Assembly (NCBI GenBank): GCA_029864065.1
Contig: JAOTUD010000192.1
Coordinates: 1 to 6,153 of the forward strand
Origin: Gammaproteobacteria bacterium
Lineage (GTDB): Bacteria; Pseudomonadota; Gammaproteobacteria; GCA-001735895
Reading direction: 5' to 3'
DNA: 6,153 nt
Part shown: positions 1-5,405 of the stretch, in pieces
How positions within the stretch are numbered: position 1 is the stretch's first letter
Layout: every line of letters begins with the position of its first letter
The notes under the pieces: model-generated
The model's input: the letters and a program-made list of their open reading frames with translations, nothing else
What the model was told of the DNA's origin: nothing
Databases searched by the model: none
Position numbers and translations under genes: made by a program

Positions 1-564
1 TTCCTTCGACAGTTGCGATTTTGCCCGCAGGTTTTTCGCGGCCCGGTCCCACAGCCCTAACAGACCCGCTGTCCGATTCTGGTAGGCCAGTTCCCTGATC
101 TCGGGCTCGATGCTGTGGATATGGTGTTTGAGACGCTTGCCACTTTCACTCTCGTCGTTAACATTTTCGGCAAGGTCATCAATGATATTGGAAAGGCAAC
201 GGACCGCGGTGGCGGATTCGCTTCCTTCGAGACAAAAGGGGTAATCATGCCTGATGTTTTTCAGGTCCCTGTATTGATAGAGCAGGGCAGGAACGACCGA
301 AATGATAGCGGTTGAAGTTTGCGGGCCGTCCCGGCGGTTCCCAAACAGGAAAAAATCGAATAATTCCCTGCGTCTTCCCGCCTGTTCCTGCTCATCCAGA
401 TCTGCAGTTTCTTTAACTGCAGGAACCGGCTCGTATGGCAGGCCGCCGTCAGCTAACTGCAGCAGCTTGTCTTCCAGCGTTTCTCCGGTGCCGGATTCGG
501 TGGTGCGGTTTACGGATTCAATATCTACCGGTTCATCACATTCGATGGATTTGCTGTTATTCAC
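1..564 (-). CDS. Unrecognised protein, third gene of the korAB operon (C-terminus outside window)
   Basis: The minus-strand frame is open for 188 codons, from a GTG at 564 to the window edge. I do not recognise the family. Residues 1-65 are acidic and polar with low hydrophobicity (Glu, Asp, Ser and Thr rich) and are probably disordered. A folded part seems to begin near 66 with RRRELFDFFLFGNRR, then a hydrophobic strand-like run TAIISVVPALLY (85-96), followed by charged, helix-like sequence to the edge. Cys is sparse (9, 111, 123), with no CxxC motif, no signal peptide and no membrane segment in the visible part. The GTG overlaps the korB stop by 8 nt and has AGGAG 3-4 nt upstream, which supports translational coupling. 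An in-frame ATG at 609 (203 codons) is possible but has no Shine-Dalgarno sequence. The tight coupling suggests a role with the oxidoreductase, for example as a partner or assembly factor; that is inference. Confidence concerns the gene being real, not its function. Confidence 0.75.
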   Translation of the reverse strand, partial: MNNSKSIECDEPVDIESVNRTTESGTGETLEDKLLQLADGGLPYEPVPAVKETADLDEQEQAGRRRELFDFFLFGNRRDGPQTSTAIISVVPALLYQYRDLKNIRHDYPFCLEGSESATAVRCLSNIIDDLAENVNDESESGKRLKHHIHSIEPEIRELAYQNRTAGLLGLWDRAAKNLRAKSQLSKE

Positions 565-1561
565 CGTCTCCTGCCCTGGTACCTTTATTGGCAGAAGCGA
601 AGTCGGCATCGATACCGAACTTGTCGAAGGCACCGTTTAACACATTTTCTCTCTGCTCCCAGGTCGATTTGTGCGTGGATTTTGTGACTTGCTCATAGCG
701 GGGAATATTTTCGTTCCGGTAGAGAATACCGATCGGTACGATATCATCCCGGTCCGCAAGCTCCCGCGCGCGGTTAATATCGGCGGGATCATGCTGTTCC
801 GTCGTTTTGTATAGCCGTGACATCGTTTCGCTGAGTTGTATACCATCTTCATGTTGCAACATGAGCAGTTTTTTGGGATCCGACAACAGGCCGGAAAAAG
901 CATCCGGTGTGAAATGCGGGCATCTTTGTAAAATTCGGATAAATGCAAATCCGTTATGGTGAAAGGCCTGCCTGATGGCCTCGTACAATACTTCCGGCAG
1001 CCATTCCACGACCTGCGCAACAAAGGATACATTGGTAATACCCAAAGTCACGGTCAACGGATTCATGGCCTTCAGGTATGCTCCCTGCGGCGTCGTATTG
1101 GTCTTCATGCCAAGTGGAGACGTCGGAGATGCCTGGTTCTTGGTCAGACCGTAGATATTGTTATCGTGCATCATCGCGACCAGTTTCATATTGGTGCGGA
1201 CGGTATGGATCCAGTGGGCGGTACCGATACTGCAGCAGTCTCCATCACCCATATTGACGAAGACGTGTAGATCGGGTCTGCGTATTTTTACGCCCTGTGC
1301 GGTCGGCAATGCCCTGCCGTGCAGACCGTGGAAACCATAGGTGCTCATATAGTGCGGGAAGCGTGCCGCGCAGCCTATGCCCGAGACGAATACACACTTC
1401 TCCGGTGGTAATTGTTCATCACGGCACAAGCGCTGGGTTGCGGTGAGAATTCCGTTGTCGCCGCATCCCGGGCACCAACGTGAAATTCTGCCCTGGTAAT
1501 CTTCCAGGGTTTTATATTCTTCGTTGAGCTCTAATACGCATTGCTTGCTTAATCCGAACAT
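557..1561 (-). CDS. korB: 2-oxoacid:ferredoxin oxidoreductase, beta subunit (probable KorB)
   Basis: The 334-residue protein is the thiamine diphosphate and [4Fe-4S] subunit of a two-subunit 2-oxoacid:ferredoxin oxidoreductase, a cytoplasmic enzyme converting a 2-oxoacid plus CoA to acyl-CoA, CO2 and reduced ferredoxin. Visible motifs are WCPGCG (29-34), GIGC (61-64), HGRALPTAQGVK (81-92), the ThDP/Mg motif GDGD (105-108) followed by SIGTAHWIH, and NNIYGLTKNQASPTS (134-148). C30, C33, C64 and C214 (in LQRCPHF) fit the four cluster ligands of the family. The GLTKxQxSPTS signature favours the 2-oxoglutarate-type branch, but the substrate cannot be proven from sequence. After about residue 280 there is a tail of roughly 50 residues ending in a polar stretch, which makes the protein slightly long. 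It starts 12 nt after the korA stop behind a weak purine-rich GAGAAAGA, and its stop overlaps the next gene, so the three genes are very likely one transcript. Confidence 0.95.
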   Translation of the reverse strand: MFGLSKQCVLELNEEYKTLEDYQGRISRWCPGCGDNGILTATQRLCRDEQLPPEKCVFVSGIGCAARFPHYMSTYGFHGLHGRALPTAQGVKIRRPDLHVFVNMGDGDCCSIGTAHWIHTVRTNMKLVAMMHDNNIYGLTKNQASPTSPLGMKTNTTPQGAYLKAMNPLTVTLGITNVSFVAQVVEWLPEVLYEAIRQAFHHNGFAFIRILQRCPHFTPDAFSGLLSDPKKLLMLQHEDGIQLSETMSRLYKTTEQHDPADINRARELADRDDIVPIGILYRNENIPRYEQVTKSTHKSTWEQRENVLNGAFDKFGIDADFASANKGTRAGDGE

Positions 1562-1573
1562 GACTTATCTTTC

Positions 1574-3460
1574 TCACTTTAAACGTTCACGAATCATATC
1601 TTCAATCGCCCCTGGCCTGATAGGACGACCATGGACATTTGACCAGCAATCGACATCTATCAGGTAACGGGCACGTAACAACCAGGCGAGATTGGCATAA
1701 CGCCGGTTGTTCTCATCGATCAGCTCGTCCTCGTAAGAATCCGAGTAATTGATCTCGACAGTCATTACCTGCCTGAATTTCTGCATGATCTCCTTGATGC
1801 CCGATGCCATCGGTTGCAGGAAGGTCAGATGTGTCGACGAAACCTTCAGGCCGTCCTTGCGTACCCGCGCAACCGCTTCCTCGATGGCGCCCTTGGTGCT
1901 GCCCCAGCCGACGATCAGTAAATCGCCGGATTCATCACCGCAAACCTTGGGTGGTTGGAGCGTCTTCTGGAATGCCGCCAGTTTCAGACTCCTGCGGTTA
2001 CATCCTTCCTGGTTGATTCCCGGCCCGTAAGCCACCAGGCCTTTTCTGTCATGGGCAAGACCGGTGAGGGTATACATACCGCCTGGCTGGCCCGGGATGA
2101 ATCTTTGTGACAGGCCGGTCACCGGGTCCCAGTCCAGAGGGTCTTTACCGGCCGGTACCGGGCTCTGATCGACGGGTGGTGCGCCCCATTCCTTGCTGAT
2201 CTTCGGACGTGGAAAGGCCTGTTGACCGGTTGCGAGATTGGCGTCGCTCAGGACTATCACCAGCGTTCGAAACGTCTCCGCTATTTTTCTCGCGGTAATG
2301 ATCGAATAAAAGCAGTCTTCGATAGTAGCCGGCGCCATGACGATCTTGGGTGCATCGCCCGGGGTACCGAAGATGGCGGCGAGTAGATCGCCTTGTTCGA
2401 CTTTTGTCGGCAGGCCGGTACTCGGTCCGCCCCGTTGGACGTTAACCATTACCAGGGGAATTTCTGCCATGACCGACAATGCCATTAACTCGGTCTTCAG
2501 CGCCATGCCGGGTCCGGAGGTGATCGTCACGGCGCATTTACCGGAATAGGAAGAGCCGATGGCAAAGGCGCAGGCCGCGATCTCATCTTCGGCCTGGTGG
2601 ACGAAACCCCCAACCTCGGGAAAGATTTCGCTCAGATAATGTGACGCAGAGGTGGCGGGGGTGATCGGATACATCGCACAGACTTCCATGCCTGATGCAA
2701 CTATTCCGAGTGCCACGGCGACATTGCCGTTGGCGACAACCTGTTGTTCTTTCACACCATAGGGCGGGATTTCGAACCTGAAGTCCAGGTTTTGCTCAGC
2801 CCATTCATAGCCCGCTTCCAGCAGCGCGATATTCGGTTCGACTAAATCGGGTTTCCTGGCCTTGAATTTGGTCTCGATTTCATGGCGGGCCAGCTGCAGA
2901 TCGCGTCCATATATGTTCATCAGCATGCCGACGACGAACATATTCTTGCCACGCCGCGCATCCTCGACAAATCGACTGCATTCCTGTTCCATTGGAACTT
3001 CGTATAACCGGTAATTCTCCTCGTTCAGGATATTCACTACGCCGGAATATGCGGCGGCAATCTCGGGATCGGGATGGTTTGCCCACATGCTTTCCAGCAG
3101 GATAATACAACCGGGCTTGTAACGGTTTTCCCATTTACCTCCCATCAATGCCTGTTCATTGAATCCGATAACGAGTTCAGCGCCGTCACCGGCATTGGTG
3201 ATGGGGAAGGAGCCGGCCCTGATACGGTTACCGCTTGCACCCGCGGGTGTCCTGGCTGGCGGTTCTATTTCGGCTGGAATAATTTCGACGGTCCAGACGC
3301 TGTTACCGGATTTAGCGAGAATAGTACCGAACATTTGTCCGGCCGTTTGCGCGCCCTCACCGGAATCAGAGACTATCTCGATGATGTGCTCTTCCAGTAG
3401 GGTTGCCCGCTTGCCACTTGAAGCCGACCTTGCGGTTTGTTGTTTCATTTCCCCGGCCAT
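1574..3460 (-). CDS. korA: 2-oxoacid:ferredoxin oxidoreductase, fused gamma-alpha subunit (probable KorA)
   Basis: The 628-residue protein has the fused gamma-alpha architecture of KorA-type enzymes and is the partner of the beta subunit encoded just downstream. An N-terminal gamma domain covers about 25-205 (SGEGAQTAGQMFGTILAKSG at 33-52). The alpha domain begins near 240 with the substrate-site motif YPITPAT (264-270), then QAEDEIAA (289-296), TSGPGMALKTE (314-324) and QRGGPSTGLPTKVEQGDL (342-359). The Arg and Thr residues of these motifs contact the 2-oxoacid in characterised family members. A C-terminal core-II domain starts near 512 (GDLLIVGWGSTKGAIEEA) and includes the LTFLQPM segment (545-551). 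Length and domain order are normal for the fused type, with no frameshift. The ATG at 3460 has AGGTGA at 3467-3472 with a 6-nt spacer. No delta or ferredoxin subunit is visible, so an external ferredoxin probably serves. Running as a TCA bypass or in reductive carboxylation are both open. Confidence 0.95.
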   Translation of the reverse strand: MAGEMKQQTARSASSGKRATLLEEHIIEIVSDSGEGAQTAGQMFGTILAKSGNSVWTVEIIPAEIEPPARTPAGASGNRIRAGSFPITNAGDGAELVIGFNEQALMGGKWENRYKPGCIILLESMWANHPDPEIAAAYSGVVNILNEENYRLYEVPMEQECSRFVEDARRGKNMFVVGMLMNIYGRDLQLARHEIETKFKARKPDLVEPNIALLEAGYEWAEQNLDFRFEIPPYGVKEQQVVANGNVAVALGIVASGMEVCAMYPITPATSASHYLSEIFPEVGGFVHQAEDEIAACAFAIGSSYSGKCAVTITSGPGMALKTELMALSVMAEIPLVMVNVQRGGPSTGLPTKVEQGDLLAAIFGTPGDAPKIVMAPATIEDCFYSIITARKIAETFRTLVIVLSDANLATGQQAFPRPKISKEWGAPPVDQSPVPAGKDPLDWDPVTGLSQRFIPGQPGGMYTLTGLAHDRKGLVAYGPGINQEGCNRRSLKLAAFQKTLQPPKVCGDESGDLLIVGWGSTKGAIEEAVARVRKDGLKVSSTHLTFLQPMASGIKEIMQKFRQVMTVEINYSDSYEDELIDENNRRYANLAWLLRARYLIDVDCWSNVHGRPIRPGAIEDMIRERLK

Positions 3461-3500
3461 CTTATTTCACCTACAAACATTAATTCATAGAAAACGATTT

Positions 3501-3526
3501 TCTACTAGGAGTATCTACTAGGAGTA
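3501..3526. repeat. Tandem 13-bp repeat, operator-like, in the korA leader
   Basis: Two exact head-to-tail copies of TCTACTAGGAGTA lie at 3501-3513 and 3514-3526. Each copy contains a small dyad, TACT-AGG-AGTA (3503-3513 and 3516-3526), so two identical palindromic half-turns are spaced 13 bp apart. They sit 41-66 bp upstream of the korA ATG and just downstream of, or overlapping, the tentative korA transcription start. This position and symmetry would suit a repressor operator or a leader regulatory element. A simple slipped duplication is the plain alternative. Confidence 0.5.
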
Positions 3527-3527
3527 T

Positions 3528-3556
3528 ATTGTATAAAATTGTAATTCGTATAAAAA
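3528..3556 (-). promoter_or_regulatory. Possible korA promoter
   Basis: Reading the minus strand, TACAAT (3533 down to 3528, five of six matches to TATAAT) lies 17 nt after a poor -35, TTTTTA (3556 down to 3551). A start near 3521 would leave a leader of about 60 nt ahead of korA with the tandem repeat immediately at and after the start. The -35 is weak and the region is AT rich, so a chance match is quite possible. Confidence 0.25.
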
Positions 3557-3780
3557 CCGGGACAACGATCATTGATTTTACCCGCTTCACGAGACTGCTC
3601 CAGCCGGGCCCGCGAATTCATTGCGCAACCCCGGGAATCGTAGTTAAAGTGGTTGGTTCCGAGCACACCCGTGGCCAGCGGAACTGGATCGATGCTCCCT
3701 CGCAGGTGCCACGGCTTAGGCGAATAAAAAACGACAGAAGCGCTTTTCATATAATTCCTGGGGGCACCGGGGCCCGCTAT

Positions 3781-4254
3781 TCAGGCGAAGCCTGGTGGAT
3801 TCCATTGATCCATCATCTTCTGCCGCGCGGACTCGAGCCGTTCCGACATCAGCGCCGCGAAACGCTTTAACAATTCGTAGCCGAATTTGGGGTCCTCGTT
3901 GCAGTGCGCCAATATAGCATTACCGTCGAATTCGAGTATGGTGGAATCTTCCACGGCCCTCGCCATAAAGTGCCACCGGTATGGTGATATCAACCATGAC
4001 CAGCCGAGTATCTGGTCTTTCCCCAGGATCTGAATTTCGAGTACCGGTCCAACTAGCGCCGGTACCTGGATCGACACTTTACCCTGGCGCAACAAATAGA
4101 ATTTGTCTGCACGGTCTCCCTGGTGAAATATCACTTCGCCCTCGCCGATTTGCACCTCGGTGACGGAATTTGCGAGAAAATCCAGGTAACTTTTATCCAT
4201 ACCACTGAAGAATGCATGAGAGGATAAAAAGTCTTCGCTTGCTTGCTTGTTCAT
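3781..4254 (-). CDS. Stand-alone cyclic-nucleotide-binding-fold (CRP-like) protein, no DNA-binding domain
   Basis: The 157-residue protein is one CRP/FNR-type effector domain. Residues 12-35 match the N-terminal helix (HAFFSGMDKSYLDFLANS), and the beta-roll runs about 33-112 with GEGEVIFHQGDRADKFYLLRQGKVSI (38-62). Residues 125-150 form the C-terminal helix, and the protein ends there, about 50-80 residues short of full-length CRP or FNR, so there is no helix-turn-helix. In the phosphate-binding cassette the usual GE-x-A/G-L is replaced by GWSWL (84-88), followed by PYRWHFMARAVE (91-102). The Glu and Arg that grip cyclic nucleotide in CRP are thus not evident. I recall similar GWSWL-x-PYRW single-domain proteins beside hydrogenase or other redox gene sets, but cannot verify this. 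It may sense a different ligand or act through protein contact. It shares the korA strand but is 320 bp away. The ATG at 4254 has only a weak purine tract upstream. Confidence 0.88.
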   Translation of the reverse strand: MNKQASEDFLSSHAFFSGMDKSYLDFLANSVTEVQIGEGEVIFHQGDRADKFYLLRQGKVSIQVPALVGPVLEIQILGKDQILGWSWLISPYRWHFMARAVEDSTILEFDGNAILAHCNEDPKFGYELLKRFAALMSERLESARQKMMDQWNPPGFA

Positions 4255-4443
4255 TTCTTGTTGATCTTGTTTGTGAAAATTCAGTATCAGCCGGGGTCAG
4301 GCAATTTTCCTTGATCCGGGACAATAACAGGATATAAATCGAACCCTGTATTTACCGTGAAGTGAAAATAACACTCCTGCAATGTTTCGGCGGCGAGTGG
4401 CTCGGCCGGTTCGCGTGCCGCCGTGGCGAGGTCGAAGCGGGTC
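4255..4443. other. Sequence between the CRP-fold gene and the nrdD relic
   Basis: Similarity to NrdD stops abruptly near 4444. The sequence beyond is not recognisable nrdD in any frame. A second minus-strand frame is open from after a stop at 4455-4457 to a stop at 4287-4289 (about 55 codons). It includes FDLATAAREPAEPLAAETLQ, which has coding-like composition but no family I can name and no start codon with a ribosome-binding site. It may be the debris of another gene joined at a deletion or insertion endpoint. The 7-bp inverted repeat and the CRP-fold gene's promoter region also lie here; I found no strong -35/-10 pair. Confidence 0.45.
4275..4309. repeat. 7-bp inverted repeat upstream of the CRP-fold gene
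   Basis: GAAAATT (4275-4281) and AATTTTC (4303-4309) are perfect inverted arms around a 21-nt spacer containing CCGGGGTCAGG. It lies 21 bp upstream of the CRP-fold ATG. The arms are AT rich and short, so chance is a real possibility. The GGGGTCAG core with AATTTTC arms is reminiscent of dispersed REP-like elements in gammaproteobacteria; that is an impression from memory only. Confidence 0.35.
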
Positions 4444-4992
4444 GGGGATACCGCTCAGGCCCTCGTTGACTAGGGTTCGTAGCGACCACCCGGCGCAATA
4501 ACCCGCCGGCATGTCGAGATCGTGAAGATGCAGATTGCCGTTACGATGTGCCGCCCCGATTTCCGGCGGATACACGTAGTTCGGCCAGTAGTTGGCGATC
4601 ATTTGCCGGGAAGTATTGAGAATCAGGCACTCAGCGAATAACCCTGGTTGGCATTGGCCTTGACCCGGTGGTCGGAGCCGTCGAGGTACTCGTTGATCGA
4701 ATCCGCCACGTCGACCAGCGTGCGTTCGTCTGCGCGCAGCTTATGGTGTTGTTTCCGGTAGACGATGTAGGCGTACGCAAAGGCAAAATGATTTGCCGAG
4801 ATCAACACCTGCTCGTCGATATCCTGAATCGCTTCGGCACAGGGCAGGCCCGGGTCCTGGTAACGGTGGCTGATTACCCTCAATACCCGGTTGGGTAAGC
4901 AGCCAGGCTTCTGTAGTTTCGAATTCAGCGCTGGCCCAACCCGCTATCTCGAGTGCTTTTACCATCCGGTTTTAGTCGAATGGAACTTTGCT
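4444..4992 (-). pseudogene. nrdD: Remnant of anaerobic ribonucleoside-triphosphate reductase (N-terminal part)
   Basis: Three minus-strand frames join into a recognisable NrdD N-terminus. First comes the end of an ATP cone, SKVPFD-stop-NRMVKALEIAG, with an in-frame TAA at 4972-4974. It continues as ASAEFETTEAWLLTQ, then shifts frame at about 4886-4892 (CCGGG where CGGG would restore it) into RVLRVISHRYQD, EAIQDIDEQVLI, YAYIVYRKQHHKLR and INEYLDGSDHRVKANANQGYS. It shifts again at about 4626-4631 (one G missing) into LILNTSRQMIANYWPNYVYP, PEIGAAHRNGNLHLHDLDM and AGYCAGWSLRTLVNEGLSGIP, where similarity ends. The intact enzyme is about 600-700 residues and reduces NTPs anaerobically with a C-terminal glycyl radical. 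The visible part, about 170 residues, lacks the glycyl-radical loop and most of the catalytic barrel. Three lesions plus truncation make sequencing error an unlikely sole cause. No nrdG activase is present in the window. Confidence 0.88.
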
Positions 4993-5108
4993 GCTCTCTC
5001 GTTAGTTTATTCGCCGAGGCGCTGAAATATTGTCTCTTCCAGTCTTTGAACTCATTATTCCGATATCTCGTTGCCACCATATGTAGTTATTTTTTTTGAA
5101 ACCTGCAG

Positions 5109-5116
5109 CTATATAT
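5109..5116 (-). promoter_or_regulatory. Candidate -10 element of an FNR-type promoter facing the nrdD relic
   Basis: On the minus strand TATATA occupies 5116 down to 5111, within CTATATATAG. A start near 5102-5104 would place the centre of the upstream palindrome (5142.5) at about -38.5 to -40.5, close to the -41.5 typical of class II FNR-activated promoters. The leader to the ATP-cone remnant would be about 90-100 nt. Orientation, spacing and gene type (anaerobic reductase) agree, but the element itself is short and the region AT rich. Confidence 0.45.
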
Positions 5117-5131
5117 AGTGGTACCCGGCGA

Positions 5132-5153
5132 TTAATTGATATAGGTCAATTAA
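5132..5153. promoter_or_regulatory. FNR/CRP-family operator (perfect 8+8 palindrome)
   Basis: TTAATTGA (5132-5139) and TCAATTAA (5146-5153) are exact inverted arms around the six bases TATAGG. The core TTGAT-ATAG-GTCAA (5136-5149) matches the FNR consensus TTGAT-N4-ATCAA at nine of ten positions, and TTGA-N6-TCAA fully. CRP sites (TGTGA-N6-TCACA) fit less well. An oxygen-sensing FNR/ANR or an NO-sensing DNR homologue is the likely binder. It is placed to serve the minus-strand nrdD relic; use by the plus-strand cyclase gene, 250 bp away, is less likely. The small CRP-fold protein in this window has no DNA-binding domain and is not a candidate binder. Confidence 0.65.
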
Positions 5154-5405
5154 ACCTCGGGTTTGCCGGCTGGCGAAAACATAACGCCGGATTTACGCCT
5201 AAAATAAAAACAGTGATAATGGAATGCGTTTTCCGGCATTTAGCAATTGGATTTATTGTCGCTGATTATCGGCCACTGGTTGTTGTGTCTGGGATACAAA
5301 GTTTGAGAATCGGAATTTGAATCGGCCACGGGCTGCCAGGTGCTCGCTTACAGCAATTACGAATTATCCGAGTGGGCAGCCGGTCGCCACGGCGGGAAGC
5401 GTTCG

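Larger units (their letters stand above)
3461..3780. other. 320-bp gap between the CRP-fold gene and korA
   Basis: I see no convincing gene here. The korA-proximal third is AT rich and holds the korA Shine-Dalgarno sequence, a tandem 13-bp repeat and a possible promoter. The rest is GC richer. A minus-strand frame of 81 codons (3750 to 3505) begins with an ATG preceded by AGGA at 5-nt spacing, 30 bp after the CRP-fold stop. It has no recognisable domain and random-looking composition, so I do not call it a gene. Just after the CRP-fold stop the minus strand has a short GGGC/GCCC hairpin (6-nt loop), and about 30 nt further a run of six T. Together they make only a poor terminator candidate. 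Confidence 0.6.
4993..5405. other. 413-bp non-coding region between the nrdD relic and the diguanylate cyclase gene
   Basis: This region is AT rich and has no convincing gene. It contains the FNR-type palindrome and the -10 element described separately, an eight-T run at 5090-5097, and a small GGCG/CGCC hairpin near 5170-5190. A plus-strand frame of 74 codons from a TTG at 5096 has no ribosome-binding site and no recognisable domain. A minus-strand ATG frame of about 50 codons near 5083 is likewise unsupported. The frame of the cyclase gene is open upstream of its ATG back to a TGA near 5305, including a possible GTG near 5340, but without a motif or a good ribosome-binding site. Confidence 0.6.

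Noticed and set aside
302..640. Plus-strand frame of 112 codons
   Set aside because: It is antisense to the third operon gene and the korB end, is Ser/Pro/Arg rich in the way typical of a shadow frame, and has no domain.
956..1270. Plus-strand frame of 104 codons
   Set aside because: It lies entirely opposite the conserved ThDP-binding part of korB and is a shadow of that gene.
3074..3521. Overlapping plus-strand frames of 108 and 120 codons
   Set aside because: They are antisense to the gamma domain of korA, and their composition reflects the complementary codons of the real gene.
3715..3780. Rho-independent terminator after the CRP-fold gene
   Set aside because: The GGGC/GCCC hairpin is only 4 bp and the T run lies about 40 nt away, so it is not a proper terminator.
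3529..3870. Plus-strand frame of 113 codons starting at TTG with AGGAG just upstream
   Set aside because: It runs antisense into the 3' end of the CRP-fold gene, has no recognisable domain, and its apparent ribosome-binding site is part of the tandem repeat.
5096..5320. Plus-strand frame of 74 codons from a TTG
   Set aside because: There is no ribosome-binding site, the start lies in a T run, the frame crosses the FNR-type operator, and there is no similarity to a known domain.
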